Shown: in pieces, positions 9,162 to 18,059 of the stretch
Layout of the letters: every line of letters begins with the position of its first letter
Position numbering within the stretch: the stretch's first letter is position 1
Assembly: GCF_025995175.1 (NCBI RefSeq)
Contig: NZ_BAPV01000003.1
Coordinates: forward strand, 186,001-250,000
From: Asaia krungthepensis NRIC 0535
GTDB lineage: Bacteria; Pseudomonadota; Alphaproteobacteria; Acetobacterales; Acetobacteraceae
Direction: 5' to 3'
DNA: 64,000 nucleotides
Made by a program: the position numbers and the translations under genes
Notes under the pieces: model-generated
What the model saw: only the letters and a program-made list of their open reading frames with translations
The model's database searches: none
Told to the model about the DNA's origin: nothing

Positions 9162-9968
9162 CTATTGGCCCCTCTGCTTGACCTCAGCCAAACGCAGAAG
9201 ACGATGGGCGATACCACGCGGAACGAGCGCCGAGAGAAACTTTAGCACTAGAAACACCCTGGGAAACACGAGAACGGCCCGATTGACGGCGACTGCACCG
9301 GCAATACGCGACGCCGCATCCTCTGCCGATATGAGGAAGGGACGCGCGCCATCCAGGCGACGGCTCATGGCGGTGTCGATATATCCAGGCTCGACGAGGG
9401 TGACGCCAACCCCAAGAGGCGCCATCGCGGCGTGGAGACAGGTCGAAAACCGGGAAAGCCCCGCTTTGGAACTACTATAGGCCGACGCAAAAGGCAGATC
9501 GTGATGCGCTGCGACGGAGCCGATAAACGCGATACGTCCATATCGGCGCGGGGCCATCCTCGCCGCGGCAGCGGTCGCAAGCGTCACGGGCGCCGCGTAA
9601 TTAACCAGTGCGGCCTCCCTCACAGCATCCACCGTCTCTGTCAGAGCACCCTCAGGCCGTATATCCGAGACACCAGCATTCAGGATCAGAAGGTCCACGG
9701 GGCGGGCATCGTCACACGCTTCCAGAAGGGAGACGCCATTATCGATATCGGTCAGGGCAAGAGAATGGATCTCGACGGTGCTTCCCCGTGCACGGCACTG
9801 ATCGGCCACGGCCTGCAAACGCGATTCGTTTCGACCCCATAATGTGAGTTGTACCGCGGGCTGCGCATAGTGACAGGCAAGGGCTTTTCCCAATCCTCCC
9901 GAGGCTCCGGTAATGAGGACGTGTCTGGGTGCAAAGTTCAGCTTTGCAAATCGCTCCGGACGTGACAT
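9162..9968 (-). CDS. Short-chain dehydrogenase/reductase
   Basis: The 268-residue protein is a classical SDR: cofactor loop TGASGGLG at 20-27, NAG at 97-99, and the catalytic triad Ser151, Tyr164, Lys168 in SAYSSSKAG. An arginine after the first strand (GRNESR near 45) suggests NADP(H). A hydrophobic C-terminal part (VFPRVFLVLKFLSALVP) may associate with the membrane, as in lipid-acting SDRs. The substrate cannot be read from the sequence. It is divergent from the acyltransferase gene 80 bases away, and a joint role in lipid (ceramide-type) modification is only a hypothesis. Confidence 0.85.
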   Translation of the reverse strand: MSRPERFAKLNFAPRHVLITGASGGLGKALACHYAQPAVQLTLWGRNESRLQAVADQCRARGSTVEIHSLALTDIDNGVSLLEACDDARPVDLLILNAGVSDIRPEGALTETVDAVREAALVNYAAPVTLATAAAARMAPRRYGRIAFIGSVAAHHDLPFASAYSSSKAGLSRFSTCLHAAMAPLGVGVTLVEPGYIDTAMSRRLDGARPFLISAEDAASRIAGAVAVNRAVLVFPRVFLVLKFLSALVPRGIAHRLLRLAEVKQRGQ

Positions 9969-10048
9969 TCAACGCGCTTTCATCAATGACACGGATGCAC
10001 GGTCATACCATGGGGTAGGACCGCTCATGCCGTGATAGAGAGTGAACC

Positions 10049-11338
10049 TTGCCGGACGCAGAAGATCTCCGCCAGTTTGTCGCTGAACAGCAGGTTGCTG
10101 AGCGTATCCCCGGGGACAACGGCGTCGTGCTCGACAAGATGATCGACACGAAATCATGGCAAGAGCTTCCTCCCACCGATGCCGACCTGATTGTCCGACC
10201 TGTCCTCACTCGTAAAGAGCTGAAAGCATTTATCCGGCTGCCGCGGGTGCTTTACAAGGGAATGCCGGGCTACGTGGCGCCTCTGGATATGGAGCAGAAC
10301 GACCTGCTCGATCCCAAGCGCAACGGCATCTATCGTCATGCATCGGTACGATGCTTCATCGCATGGCGCGGCAATGAGCCGGTCGGGCGTATTTCGGCCG
10401 TGGTCGACGCGAAGGCACTCGAAGCCTGGGACGAAAAGATCGGCTGGTTCGGCGCCCTTGATGCCCTCCCCGAGCATGAAATCGTCCGGGCTTTGCTCGA
10501 CACGGCAGAGGCGTGGCTGCGCGATCAGGGCATGGCTCGCATGCGGGGGCCGGTCACGCTAGGCTATCATGGTGAATCCGGCCTCATGATCGACGGGCAT
10601 ATGGAAGATCCGATGATCGGCACCCCCTGGCATCCTCCTGCCCTGGGGCCGATCCTGGAGGCTCTGGGCCTGGAGCCGACACGCGATCTCCTGACTTTCA
10701 AGCTCGACCTGACCGACGATCTCGATGACCGTCATATTGTTCCCGGCGCCATGAAGCCCGGAGAGGGCAAGCTCGGCGATGTGACCGTATCGCATCTCTC
10801 CAAAAAAGAGATCACCGCGCAAGGAGAGGTCCTGCGTTCGCTGTATAACGATGCCTGGGCCGGGACCTATAATTTCGTGCCCCTGCAATCCTACGAGATG
10901 GAGGGACTGATCGAGCAGCTCAAGCTGGTGCTTCGTCCCGAGCATTACGTGCAGATCGATCACGCAGGCGAGCCCGCCGCCATGGCACTGGTCGTGCCGA
11001 ATATCTTCGATATCGCACGCGGCATCGATGGAGCGCCCTCTCCGCTCGGCTGGGTGAAGCTCGGCGCGCGTCTGGTGGGGCATCGTTTCGAGTCAGCCCG
11101 CGTGATTCTGCTTGGGGTCTCACACAAGGTCCGTGGCACCGTGCTGGGTGCGCTGATGCCGTCTCTGGCCATTGACGAACTCATCCGTCGTCGCGCCACA
11201 CTTCCCTATAAATCAGTGGAACTGGGCTGGATCCTGGATACGAACACGCCGATGCTGAATCTCGTCAAAAGGCTCGTGCCGGAACCGAACAAGGTCCATC
11301 GCCTTTACGAAAAAGCCATCCCGAGCCGACACAACTGA
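10049..11338 (+). CDS. GNAT-fold acyltransferase, YghO / bacterial ceramide synthase-like family
   Basis: This 429-residue cytosolic protein has the pattern of a large family often mis-named dATP pyrophosphohydrolase, which contains E. coli YghO and, as I recall it, the Caulobacter ceramide synthase bCerS. Landmarks are RPVLTRKELKAFIRLPRVLY, VAPLDMEQNDLLDPKRNGIY, EPVGRISAVVDA and GWFGALDALPEHEIVRALLDTAEAWLRDQG, which form an N-terminal GNAT-like half; the C-terminal half repeats the pattern weakly. No nudix box is present. The start is unsure: TTG 10049 has GAGAG upstream, and the next ATG is 10139. Function as an N-acyltransferase on a sphingoid base is inferred from family and from the known presence of ceramides in acetic acid bacteria. 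Confidence 0.6.
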   Translation: MPDAEDLRQFVAEQQVAERIPGDNGVVLDKMIDTKSWQELPPTDADLIVRPVLTRKELKAFIRLPRVLYKGMPGYVAPLDMEQNDLLDPKRNGIYRHASVRCFIAWRGNEPVGRISAVVDAKALEAWDEKIGWFGALDALPEHEIVRALLDTAEAWLRDQGMARMRGPVTLGYHGESGLMIDGHMEDPMIGTPWHPPALGPILEALGLEPTRDLLTFKLDLTDDLDDRHIVPGAMKPGEGKLGDVTVSHLSKKEITAQGEVLRSLYNDAWAGTYNFVPLQSYEMEGLIEQLKLVLRPEHYVQIDHAGEPAAMALVVPNIFDIARGIDGAPSPLGWVKLGARLVGHRFESARVILLGVSHKVRGTVLGALMPSLAIDELIRRRATLPYKSVELGWILDTNTPMLNLVKRLVPEPNKVHRLYEKAIPSRHN

Positions 11339-11429
11339 ACCTGCGGCGTCGGTCGGTTTCGGCTGTCAGTGCTGGAAATTGCTCGGTCCTGTCTTAAGGG
11401 AATACACCGCCGCCATAGGACATATTAGG

Positions 11430-12374
11430 TCAGAAATGCTGCCAGCCAGTTCGTGACAGGCGCATCTCCTGCCCCTTAGCATCAAGCACAACGACGCCCT
11501 GACCGGCTGTCACCCGCCCTATGCGGGTCACCGCAATTCCCGCCTCGCGCGACGCACTCATGATGGCGGTGCTATGCTCCTCCGGGGCCGTGAAGAGCAG
11601 TTCGTAGTCGTCCCCCCCTGTCAGACAGGTTTCAAACCACGCCTCCCCCGTCTTGGCCGCCTGCGGGGAAAGAGGAATGCTTGCCGCATCGATCTCGAGG
11701 CGTACAGCGCTCTGCCGGGCCAGATGTCCGGCGTCCTGCACCAGACCATCGGAGATGTCCATTCCGGCATGCGCCAATCCAGCCAAAGGAAACGCGGTAC
11801 GTGGGCGCGGCAGACGATAGCGATCCGCCAGATAGCCATCCTCATCCGGCAATTCGCCTAGCAAAGCCTGCAGACCGAGAGCGGCGTCCCCGACCGTGCC
11901 GGTTACCCATAGGGTATCGCCCAACTGCGCCCCTGAACGGCGCACGGCGCGGCCACGTTCGACCTCCCCTAATATGGTGAGGCTCAAAACGAGGGGGCCT
12001 CTGGTGCTGGTCGTATCGCCACCAAGCAGGACAACATCGTAGAGCTTCTGATCGAGGGCGAGCCCTGTGCTGAAGCTCGCAAACCACTGATCGTCGAAAG
12101 CAGCCGGGCGACTGATATTCAGCAGGTAGCCTCGCGGTCGCGCGCCCATTGCCGCGCAGTCGGACAGGCTGACACGCAGGAGCTTGCGGCTGATCGTCTC
12201 GGCAGGATCATCCGGCAGGAAATGCACCGCCTCGACCAGTGTGTCGGTCGAGAGAACGAGCTCTCGATCCGGGGCCAGACCGATCAGAGCGGCGTCATCG
12301 CCAAGCCCAAGAGCGCCCTCGCCAGCGAGAGGCGCAAAGAAACGATCGATAAAGTCGAACTCGCCGCCGCTCAT
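11430..12374 (-). CDS. thiL: Thiamine-monophosphate kinase
   Basis: The 314-residue PurM/AIR-synthase-fold enzyme phosphorylates thiamine monophosphate to the active cofactor thiamine diphosphate. Metal- and ATP-binding motifs are GDDAAL at 25-30, GGDTT at 118-122, DISDG at 206-210 and GGDDYEL near 253. Length is standard. The ATG lies one base after the nusB stop, so it is the third gene of an nrdR-nusB-thiL operon, an order shared with many proteobacteria, although the riboflavin genes often found between nrdR and nusB are missing here. No TPP riboswitch is visible. Confidence 0.95.
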   Translation of the reverse strand: MSGGEFDFIDRFFAPLAGEGALGLGDDAALIGLAPDRELVLSTDTLVEAVHFLPDDPAETISRKLLRVSLSDCAAMGARPRGYLLNISRPAAFDDQWFASFSTGLALDQKLYDVVLLGGDTTSTRGPLVLSLTILGEVERGRAVRRSGAQLGDTLWVTGTVGDAALGLQALLGELPDEDGYLADRYRLPRPRTAFPLAGLAHAGMDISDGLVQDAGHLARQSAVRLEIDAASIPLSPQAAKTGEAWFETCLTGGDDYELLFTAPEEHSTAIMSASREAGIAVTRIGRVTAGQGVVVLDAKGQEMRLSRTGWQHF

Positions 12375-12375
12375 C

Positions 12376-12873
12376 TCAGGAAGCGTCAGACCCGTTCTTC
12401 TCGGCTTCGGTTTTACGCGTCAGTGCATCGAGCACGCCGTTGACGAGACGCGCTTCATCGCCGGAGAAAAATCCATGGGCCACGTCGAGATATTCGTTGA
12501 TCACAACACGGGCGGGGACATCCTGACCCAGTTCCCATGCACCCGCGCGCAGGAGAGCACGCAGCACGGGGTCGAGGCGGCTGAGAGGCCAGCTTTCGGG
12601 AAGGGCATCGGCCAGAGCCGTATCGATACGGTCCTGCGCCAGTGTGGCGCCCTTGACGATCAGACCGAACAGCTTGAAATCCGCATCGGGCACATAGCCA
12701 TCGTCGAAGCCGTTTTCGGCACTGCCAGCCAGACGATGACGCTGGAACTGGCTGATGACCGTCTCGGCGTTTTCGCCGCCCTGCTCGCACTGGAACAATG
12801 CCTGCACGGCGGCCACACGCGCCACAGTACGCGAGCGCTTCGGCGGATTCTTTGTCTGTGTCTCGTCGGTCAT
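12376..12873 (-). CDS. nusB: Transcription antitermination factor NusB
   Basis: This 165-residue all-helical RNA-binding protein, with NusE (S10), allows antitermination over rRNA operons. The N-terminal ARVAAVQALFQCEQ and the C-terminal RVVINEYLDVAHGFFSGDEARLVNGVLDALT are family signatures. A basic, polar extension of about 15 residues precedes the fold. It lies between nrdR (two bases upstream) and thiL (one base downstream). Confidence 0.94.
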   Translation of the reverse strand: MTDETQTKNPPKRSRTVARVAAVQALFQCEQGGENAETVISQFQRHRLAGSAENGFDDGYVPDADFKLFGLIVKGATLAQDRIDTALADALPESWPLSRLDPVLRALLRAGAWELGQDVPARVVINEYLDVAHGFFSGDEARLVNGVLDALTRKTEAEKNGSDAS

Positions 12874-12875
12874 TC

Positions 12876-13382
12876 TTATACTTCCTTGTCTTTCTCGCGC
12901 TCTACCATCGGCGAAAGGCTGTCCCCTTCCTCACCGGGACGCATATCCGTCAGGAGCTTCGAGAAAGCCTCTACCTCGCGGAAATCGCGATATACACTTG
13001 CAAAGCGCACATAAGCGACACCGTCGATGCTGTGCAATGCGTCCATGGCCAATTCCCCGATCCGGGCGGAAGAAATTTCGGTTTCACCGGACGCTTCCAA
13101 CTGGCGGACAAGCCCGTTGACGATACGCTCCTGACGGTCTTCCTCCACCGGACGCTTGCGCAGGGCGATACGAATGGAACGGGCCAGCTTGTCGCGATCA
13201 AAAGGCACGCGTCGCCCGTCCATCTTGGTGACAGTCAATTCGCGCAACTGGACCCGCTCGATCGTCGTAAAGCGCTGGGCACAACCTGCGCAGACACGCC
13301 GACGACGAATTGCCGCGCCGTCATCTGTCGAACGACTATCCTTGACCTGCGTATCTTCATGGCCACAGAACGGGCAGTTCAT
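12876..13382 (-). CDS. nrdR: Transcriptional repressor NrdR
   Basis: The 168-residue regulator represses ribonucleotide reductase genes by binding NrdR boxes in response to ATP/dATP. It has a zinc ribbon with C3, C6, C31 and C34 (CPFC and CAGC), then an ATP-cone domain ([20 protein letters not shown]). I chose ATG 13382, preceded by a GGGGGAA ribosome site, since NrdR proteins begin at MNCPFCG; an upstream in-frame start at 13415 would add eleven unrelated residues. It is the first gene of the nrdR-nusB-thiL operon. Confidence 0.95.
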   Translation of the reverse strand: MNCPFCGHEDTQVKDSRSTDDGAAIRRRRVCAGCAQRFTTIERVQLRELTVTKMDGRRVPFDRDKLARSIRIALRKRPVEEDRQERIVNGLVRQLEASGETEISSARIGELAMDALHSIDGVAYVRFASVYRDFREVEAFSKLLTDMRPGEEGDSLSPMVEREKDKEV

Positions 13383-13454
13383 GAGAGTTTCCCCCTGATG
13401 GGCAGCGTATGGCACGGCCCGGCCGGCGAGCCGGGGGCAGAAAGGAGCGTATCA

Positions 13455-13937
13455 GTGACAAGAGTGCAAGCATTTCCCGCACTGCTCATGACAGTTTGCC
13501 TGGCAGGACTTGCGCTGGGCATGCCTCAGGCCATGGCCCAGACAGATGATGATAATGTTCCCGGACAAAAAAACGCCAATCGCGATATCACGATTGGCGG
13601 CTGGATGCGTCGTGCGCCGCATTATCCCGGCCTGGCGGCCGCCTATTTCACCATCGTGAACAAGGGCCATGAGCCGCATCTGATCACGGGCGTGACGTCA
13701 CCGGATTGTGCTGCTGTGGAGGCGTTTCACAGTGAGCAGGAGGTGACGAGTCATACAGCGTCGCTTTTCTCGCACTTCACCATACCTGCCGAGATGACGA
13801 TGGTCTTTCCTGTAGGCGGCTATCACCTGATCTGCCGGAATTTCCCCGACACGGTCAAAACGGGCGACGCTGTACCCCTCACCTTCAAATTCCTGGGTGG
13901 CACGTCCACCACGGTCAATTTCACTCTCAAGGACTGA
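13455..13937 (+). CDS. Periplasmic PCuAC-like protein with altered metal site
   Basis: The 160-residue protein has a signal peptide (cut near AMAQ, residue 28-29) and then the DUF461/PCuAC cupredoxin-like fold, recognised by IGGWMRRAPHYPGLAAAYFTIVNKG and ITGVTSPDCAAVEAFH. PCuAC proteins deliver Cu(I) to cytochrome oxidase through a conserved His, Met, His, Met set. Here His92 and His124 are kept (FHSE, GGYHLIC) but the usual methionines, including that of the HxM pair, are not visible, so copper binding may be weak or different. GTG 13455 is the start, with AGGAG eight bases upstream; upstream codons only read antisense to nrdR. Its end nearly abuts the convergent recQ. Confidence 0.75.
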   Translation: MTRVQAFPALLMTVCLAGLALGMPQAMAQTDDDNVPGQKNANRDITIGGWMRRAPHYPGLAAAYFTIVNKGHEPHLITGVTSPDCAAVEAFHSEQEVTSHTASLFSHFTIPAEMTMVFPVGGYHLICRNFPDTVKTGDAVPLTFKFLGGTSTTVNFTLKD

Positions 13938-13951
13938 CGAAACGCGGCTGG

Positions 13952-15793
13952 TCAGGTCTCCTCGAGCACGGCGATCACAGCATCGCCGTAGCGTTTCAGC
14001 TTGGATGACCCCACCCCCTTGATGACAGAAAGCTCCTCGACGCTCTCCGGGTTCTCCCGGGCAATCTCGCTCAGAACGGCATCGTGGAAGATGACATAGG
14101 GCGGTATCTCCTGCTCACGCGCCTCGTCGCGGCGCCAGCGACGTAGGGCTTCGAAACGCTTTCGTTCCTCGTCATCGAGAGAGTCGATGACCGTAGAGGC
14201 TGGCAGGGAGCGCCCTGCGCTCGCTGCCGCTTTGAGCGGGTCGACCCTCAACCTGAGTTTTTCCTCACCGCGCAGGATCGGCCTGGCGGCGTCGACATCG
14301 AGACCGAGCGTTCCATGGTCACCGCTCATGCGAATAGCGCCCCGTGCAATAAGCTGACGGATAACGCCCCTCCACCACTGCTCGGAGTGCTCCCTGCCAA
14401 CCCCGAACACGGTCAGATGCTGGTGAGCGTGGCGCTCGATCGCTTCGGTCAGCTTACCCCGGAGCACTGTGGTCAGATGGACTGCGCCGAAACGCTGACC
14501 CGTCCGATAGATGGCCGACAGCACTTTTTGCGCGGCCTCCGTGCCGTCGAATGTCTCGGCCGGACTGCGACAATTATCGCAATGCCCGCAAGGTGTATCG
14601 AGCGCTTCTCCGAAACAGGCGAGCAATGCCTGGGTACGGCACCCCACGGTCTCGGTCAGGGCGATCATGCTCTCCAGCCGTGCCTGCATCACACGCTTTT
14701 CGGTATCGGGCGCGCTGGATTGTTCGAGCCAGTATCTGGCCCTGGCCATGTCCTCCCCACCATACAGGAGGAGCGTGTCGGCGGGTTCGCCATCGCGACC
14801 GGCACGACCGATCTGTTGATAATAGGCCTCCGGTGAGGCTGGCATATCGAGATGCACCACACAGCGCACATCTGGACGGTCGATCCCCATGCCAAAAGCA
14901 ACCGTTGCCACGATGACCATGGGCTCGCCGCTGCGAAAGCGCATGAGGGTTGCATGTTTTTCCTGCGAGGACAGTCCTGCATGGAACGGCAGGGCATTGA
15001 AGCCGCGCTCCCTCAGGCTTTTCGCCATACGCTCCGTACGGTTGCGGCTGCCACAATAGACGATGCTGGCGTCTTCCTTATGACGCTCCAGCGCGTCCTG
15101 CACCTGTCTCGTTTCAGATCCCTTCGGCGAGGCCGCCAGAAAAAGATTGGGGCGATGGAAGCTCGAAGTGAGCCGCCGCGCCTCGGGCATGCCGAGCGCC
15201 TGAAGGATATCGTCCTGCGTCCGTGAATCCGCTGTTGCGGTCAGGGCAATGCGCGGTACGCCGGGAAAGATACTCGGCAGATCCGCCAGCGCGCGATATT
15301 CAGGGCGGAATTCGTGCCCCCAGGCCGAAACGCAGTGGGCCTCGTCTATCGCCAGCACCGAAACCGGGTTGCGCGCGAGCCAGCGTGCCGTGCCCGGCGA
15401 GACCAGACGCTCAGGCGATATGTAGAGAATGTCGAGCCGCCCGTCGCGCAGATCGCCTCTAACCTGCTCCAGGCGGTCCGGGTCGAGCTCGGAGTGCAGC
15501 GCTGCGGCATTGACGCCGAGCTGACGGAGGGCCGCCACCTGATCATCCATCAACGCGATCAGGGGAGAGATGACGAGCCCCATCCCGGGACGGCACAGAG
15601 CGGGCACCTGATAACAGAGACTCTTGCCGCCGCCGGTCGGCATAATGACGAGGACATCGTCTCCCGCCATCACCGCATCGATAACGTCCTGCTGCTGGCC
15701 ACGGAAAGACGCGAACCCGAAAACACGGTTCAGAACCGCGTCGGGTGTCGCGCCATGGCCAAGGCTGGCGTCAAGTGTATCGACAGGGGTCAA
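13952..15793 (-). CDS. recQ: ATP-dependent DNA helicase RecQ
   Basis: The 613-residue 3'-5' helicase acts in recombination and fork repair. Walker A is GGGKS at 54-58, DEAH at 150-153, and the helicase C domain contains GMGIDRPDVRCVVH and QIGRAGRDG. A zinc-binding CGHCDNC and the RQC winged helix follow, and an HRDC domain ends the protein (about 530-610, with GVGSSKLKRYG). The start is TTG 15793; an in-frame TGA lies nine codons upstream and no ATG occurs before the core, so a TTG start is forced. It follows the OmpA lipoprotein gene by 24 bases on the same strand. Confidence 0.94.
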   Translation of the reverse strand: MTPVDTLDASLGHGATPDAVLNRVFGFASFRGQQQDVIDAVMAGDDVLVIMPTGGGKSLCYQVPALCRPGMGLVISPLIALMDDQVAALRQLGVNAAALHSELDPDRLEQVRGDLRDGRLDILYISPERLVSPGTARWLARNPVSVLAIDEAHCVSAWGHEFRPEYRALADLPSIFPGVPRIALTATADSRTQDDILQALGMPEARRLTSSFHRPNLFLAASPKGSETRQVQDALERHKEDASIVYCGSRNRTERMAKSLRERGFNALPFHAGLSSQEKHATLMRFRSGEPMVIVATVAFGMGIDRPDVRCVVHLDMPASPEAYYQQIGRAGRDGEPADTLLLYGGEDMARARYWLEQSSAPDTEKRVMQARLESMIALTETVGCRTQALLACFGEALDTPCGHCDNCRSPAETFDGTEAAQKVLSAIYRTGQRFGAVHLTTVLRGKLTEAIERHAHQHLTVFGVGREHSEQWWRGVIRQLIARGAIRMSGDHGTLGLDVDAARPILRGEEKLRLRVDPLKAAASAGRSLPASTVIDSLDDEERKRFEALRRWRRDEAREQEIPPYVIFHDAVLSEIARENPESVEELSVIKGVGSSKLKRYGDAVIAVLEET

Positions 15794-15817
15794 AGAGCGG
15801 GTGATGTCCGGTCTGGA

Positions 15818-16213
15818 TCAGGGGGTCGAAGGGTCGATCTCGATGGTCACAACGCGAGACGCTACGCGCGCATCCTCGTTGTTCTTGGGCGGACGGGCGA
15901 TCTGGGTGATCTGCGCCCCGTCGATACCGGCCTTTGTAAGGGCCGCCGCCACCACCTTGGCGCGCTCGACGGACAGCATTTCATCGGTGGACAGATCGCC
16001 ACGGGCACCTGCATGACCGATCACCTCAACCACCTTGGCGTGGCTCGCGCGGGCGTCAGACGCCGCCTTGTCGATGATGCTCTGCGCCGTCGGTGAGATG
16101 GAGGTGGAGGCGGGTTCGAAAAAGACGGGATAACGGTCGCGATCACCCGTGCCGGTGCAGGCCGTCAGCCCGGCGAAAGCACATACCGACAACATCACTG
16201 GCAGACGACGCAT
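15818..16213 (-). CDS. OmpA-domain lipoprotein
   Basis: A 131-residue protein with a lipoprotein signal (lipobox LTAC, Cys19) and a short OmpA/MotB-type C-terminal domain: FFEPASTSISPTAQSII, VVEVIGHAGARGDLSTDEMLSVERAKVVAAAL. Such proteins anchor the outer membrane to peptidoglycan. The second of two adjacent ATG codons (16216 and 16213) has the better spacing from AAGGAA. The domain is compact, lacking the usual second NR..R motif in exact form (ARVASRVVTIEI instead), so peptidoglycan binding is likely but not certain. It precedes recQ. Confidence 0.75.
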   Translation of the reverse strand: MRRLPVMLSVCAFAGLTACTGTGDRDRYPVFFEPASTSISPTAQSIIDKAASDARASHAKVVEVIGHAGARGDLSTDEMLSVERAKVVAAALTKAGIDGAQITQIARPPKNNEDARVASRVVTIEIDPSTP

Positions 16214-16364
16214 CATTATTTCCTTTTCGAATCGCCGTGACAGCCACGGTTCCGTGGTTCTGTCACTGCCGTGTGACAGTCTTTCCGTCAAGCAGACTGC
16301 CGACGCGATGCCCGAGACAACCATGAGCACCGGTTGCCCCTCGAAAGCCTCACAAGCGACTTGT

Positions 16365-18059
16365 TCAGACCGGGAGCGGAACCGCCCTTCCCTCTTCCAG
16401 ACGCCAGATCCGATCCAACTTCTCCACGCCGGTCAGACGATGAGCGATCAAGATGACCGTGCGTCCCCGCATGGAGCGCCCGAGCGTACCGAGGAAGGCG
16501 CGCTCAGTGGCCGAATCAAGACCCGTTGCAGGCTCATCCAGCACCATGATGGGTGCGTCCTGAAGCAGTGTACGCGCCAGAGCGATACGTCGTCCCTGTC
16601 CTCCGGAGAGCAGCGCGCCCCCTTCCCCGACCCAGCTGTCCAGACCTTCCGGTAGGGCCTGAACGGTTTCTGCCATCTCCGCTTTCTCAAGCGCATCCCA
16701 TAAAAGGGCGTCCGCCACGTCGTCACGCCCGAGCAGCAGGTTGTTGCGGATGGTATCTGCAAAGAGATGCGTGGACTGCGAGAGCCAACCGATCTTGCCT
16801 CGCAAGGATGCCGTGTCGAGTGTCGCAATATCATGACCACCGAACAGGATCTCGCCTTTTTCGGGACGGGCAACCTTGAGTATCAGGGCGGCGAGGCTGG
16901 ATTTCCCCGCGCCCGAGGGACCGATAAGCGCCACGTGTTCTCCGGCCCTTATGGTGAGGCTGAGCTCTTCGAGAACCGGTGATCGCTTTGGGTCCCAGCG
17001 ATAGGTGACATCGTGAAGCACGAGATCTCCGGCCTCGGGAGCGGCACATCCCGGCTCGAGCGCCGATTGGTCTTCCTCGGCAATCGCTACAACACGTTCT
17101 GCTGCCTGACCGACACGCCCGGCGAGCACGCTTGTGCGTGACAAGGTGCCGACTGATTCGAAGATCGTCCCGGTGAGGAAGATCAGTGCCACACCAGAGA
17201 CAAGACTGACCGTCACGCCTGGGAATCCGACAAGGCCGAGGAGAATCATGACCAGAGCCGCCTGCCCAAGCAGATAGGACAAGGCTCCGGCTTGCGCCAT
17301 AGCCTGGGCCTGGACGAGTTGCGCCTCATGCAGCCGCGCCTCCTCGCCGGTGATACGCTCAGCAAGAAGGGTCTCTCCCGAAAAGGCACGAGCTTCGCGA
17401 AGGCCGGTCGCAAGATCGAGAGCCGCCACGCGCAGCGACGACTCAGCGTGGAGAATGGATTGGCTGCGGCGCGCGCTTCTCTTGGCTGCAAGAAGCGGGA
17501 TCACACACCCCGCCACGATGAAAAGTATTCCCAGAGCAAGGCCCAGGGATGCCGATTCCTGTAACGCAACATAGACAAGGACAGGCAAAGCAATGAGGAA
17601 GCCCAGCGCCGGCACGGCGATACGAAGATAAAGATTATCGAGCAGTTCGATATCGCCAACCAGACGGTTCAGAAGATCGCCCGCACGCCTGAACCCCAGT
17701 CCGGCGGCAGCCCCCTGCGCCAGATGACGGAAGAACCACACGCGCAGAGCAGCGAGCGCCCTGAACATCGCATCGTGAGCGAATAACCGTTCAGCGTAGC
17801 GTAGGGCGATGCGTCCACCGCCGAACAGACGCATCAATCCGAAAGCAATACCCGCGCCCAATGCCAGCGATGTGACACTCAACCCTGCGTTCCACATCAG
17901 GGCAAATCCGCTCAGTGCCGCGAGAGCAGAGAGCAGCAGACCAAAGCCGAGGCGCCCATAGTAAGGCCGCCAGACCTCAAGAATGCGGGCCAAAGCATGA
18001 AAAGCCCCCGTCCTGCCCGGACGTGCAGATCGCGAAGGGATGTTCCCTATCCTGCTCAT
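16365..18059 (-). CDS. cydC: Thiol reductant ABC exporter subunit CydC
   Basis: The 564-residue half-transporter has an N-terminal six-helix membrane domain (about 1-320) and an ATPase domain with Walker A GPSGAGKSS, signature LSGGQGRRIALAR and Walker B IMVLDEP. With CydD it exports glutathione and cysteine to the periplasm, needed for assembly of cytochrome bd and c-type cytochromes. Its ATG overlaps the cydD stop by four bases. No cydAB is in the window. Confidence 0.92.
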   Translation of the reverse strand: MSRIGNIPSRSARPGRTGAFHALARILEVWRPYYGRLGFGLLLSALAALSGFALMWNAGLSVTSLALGAGIAFGLMRLFGGGRIALRYAERLFAHDAMFRALAALRVWFFRHLAQGAAAGLGFRRAGDLLNRLVGDIELLDNLYLRIAVPALGFLIALPVLVYVALQESASLGLALGILFIVAGCVIPLLAAKRSARRSQSILHAESSLRVAALDLATGLREARAFSGETLLAERITGEEARLHEAQLVQAQAMAQAGALSYLLGQAALVMILLGLVGFPGVTVSLVSGVALIFLTGTIFESVGTLSRTSVLAGRVGQAAERVVAIAEEDQSALEPGCAAPEAGDLVLHDVTYRWDPKRSPVLEELSLTIRAGEHVALIGPSGAGKSSLAALILKVARPEKGEILFGGHDIATLDTASLRGKIGWLSQSTHLFADTIRNNLLLGRDDVADALLWDALEKAEMAETVQALPEGLDSWVGEGGALLSGGQGRRIALARTLLQDAPIMVLDEPATGLDSATERAFLGTLGRSMRGRTVILIAHRLTGVEKLDRIWRLEEGRAVPLPV

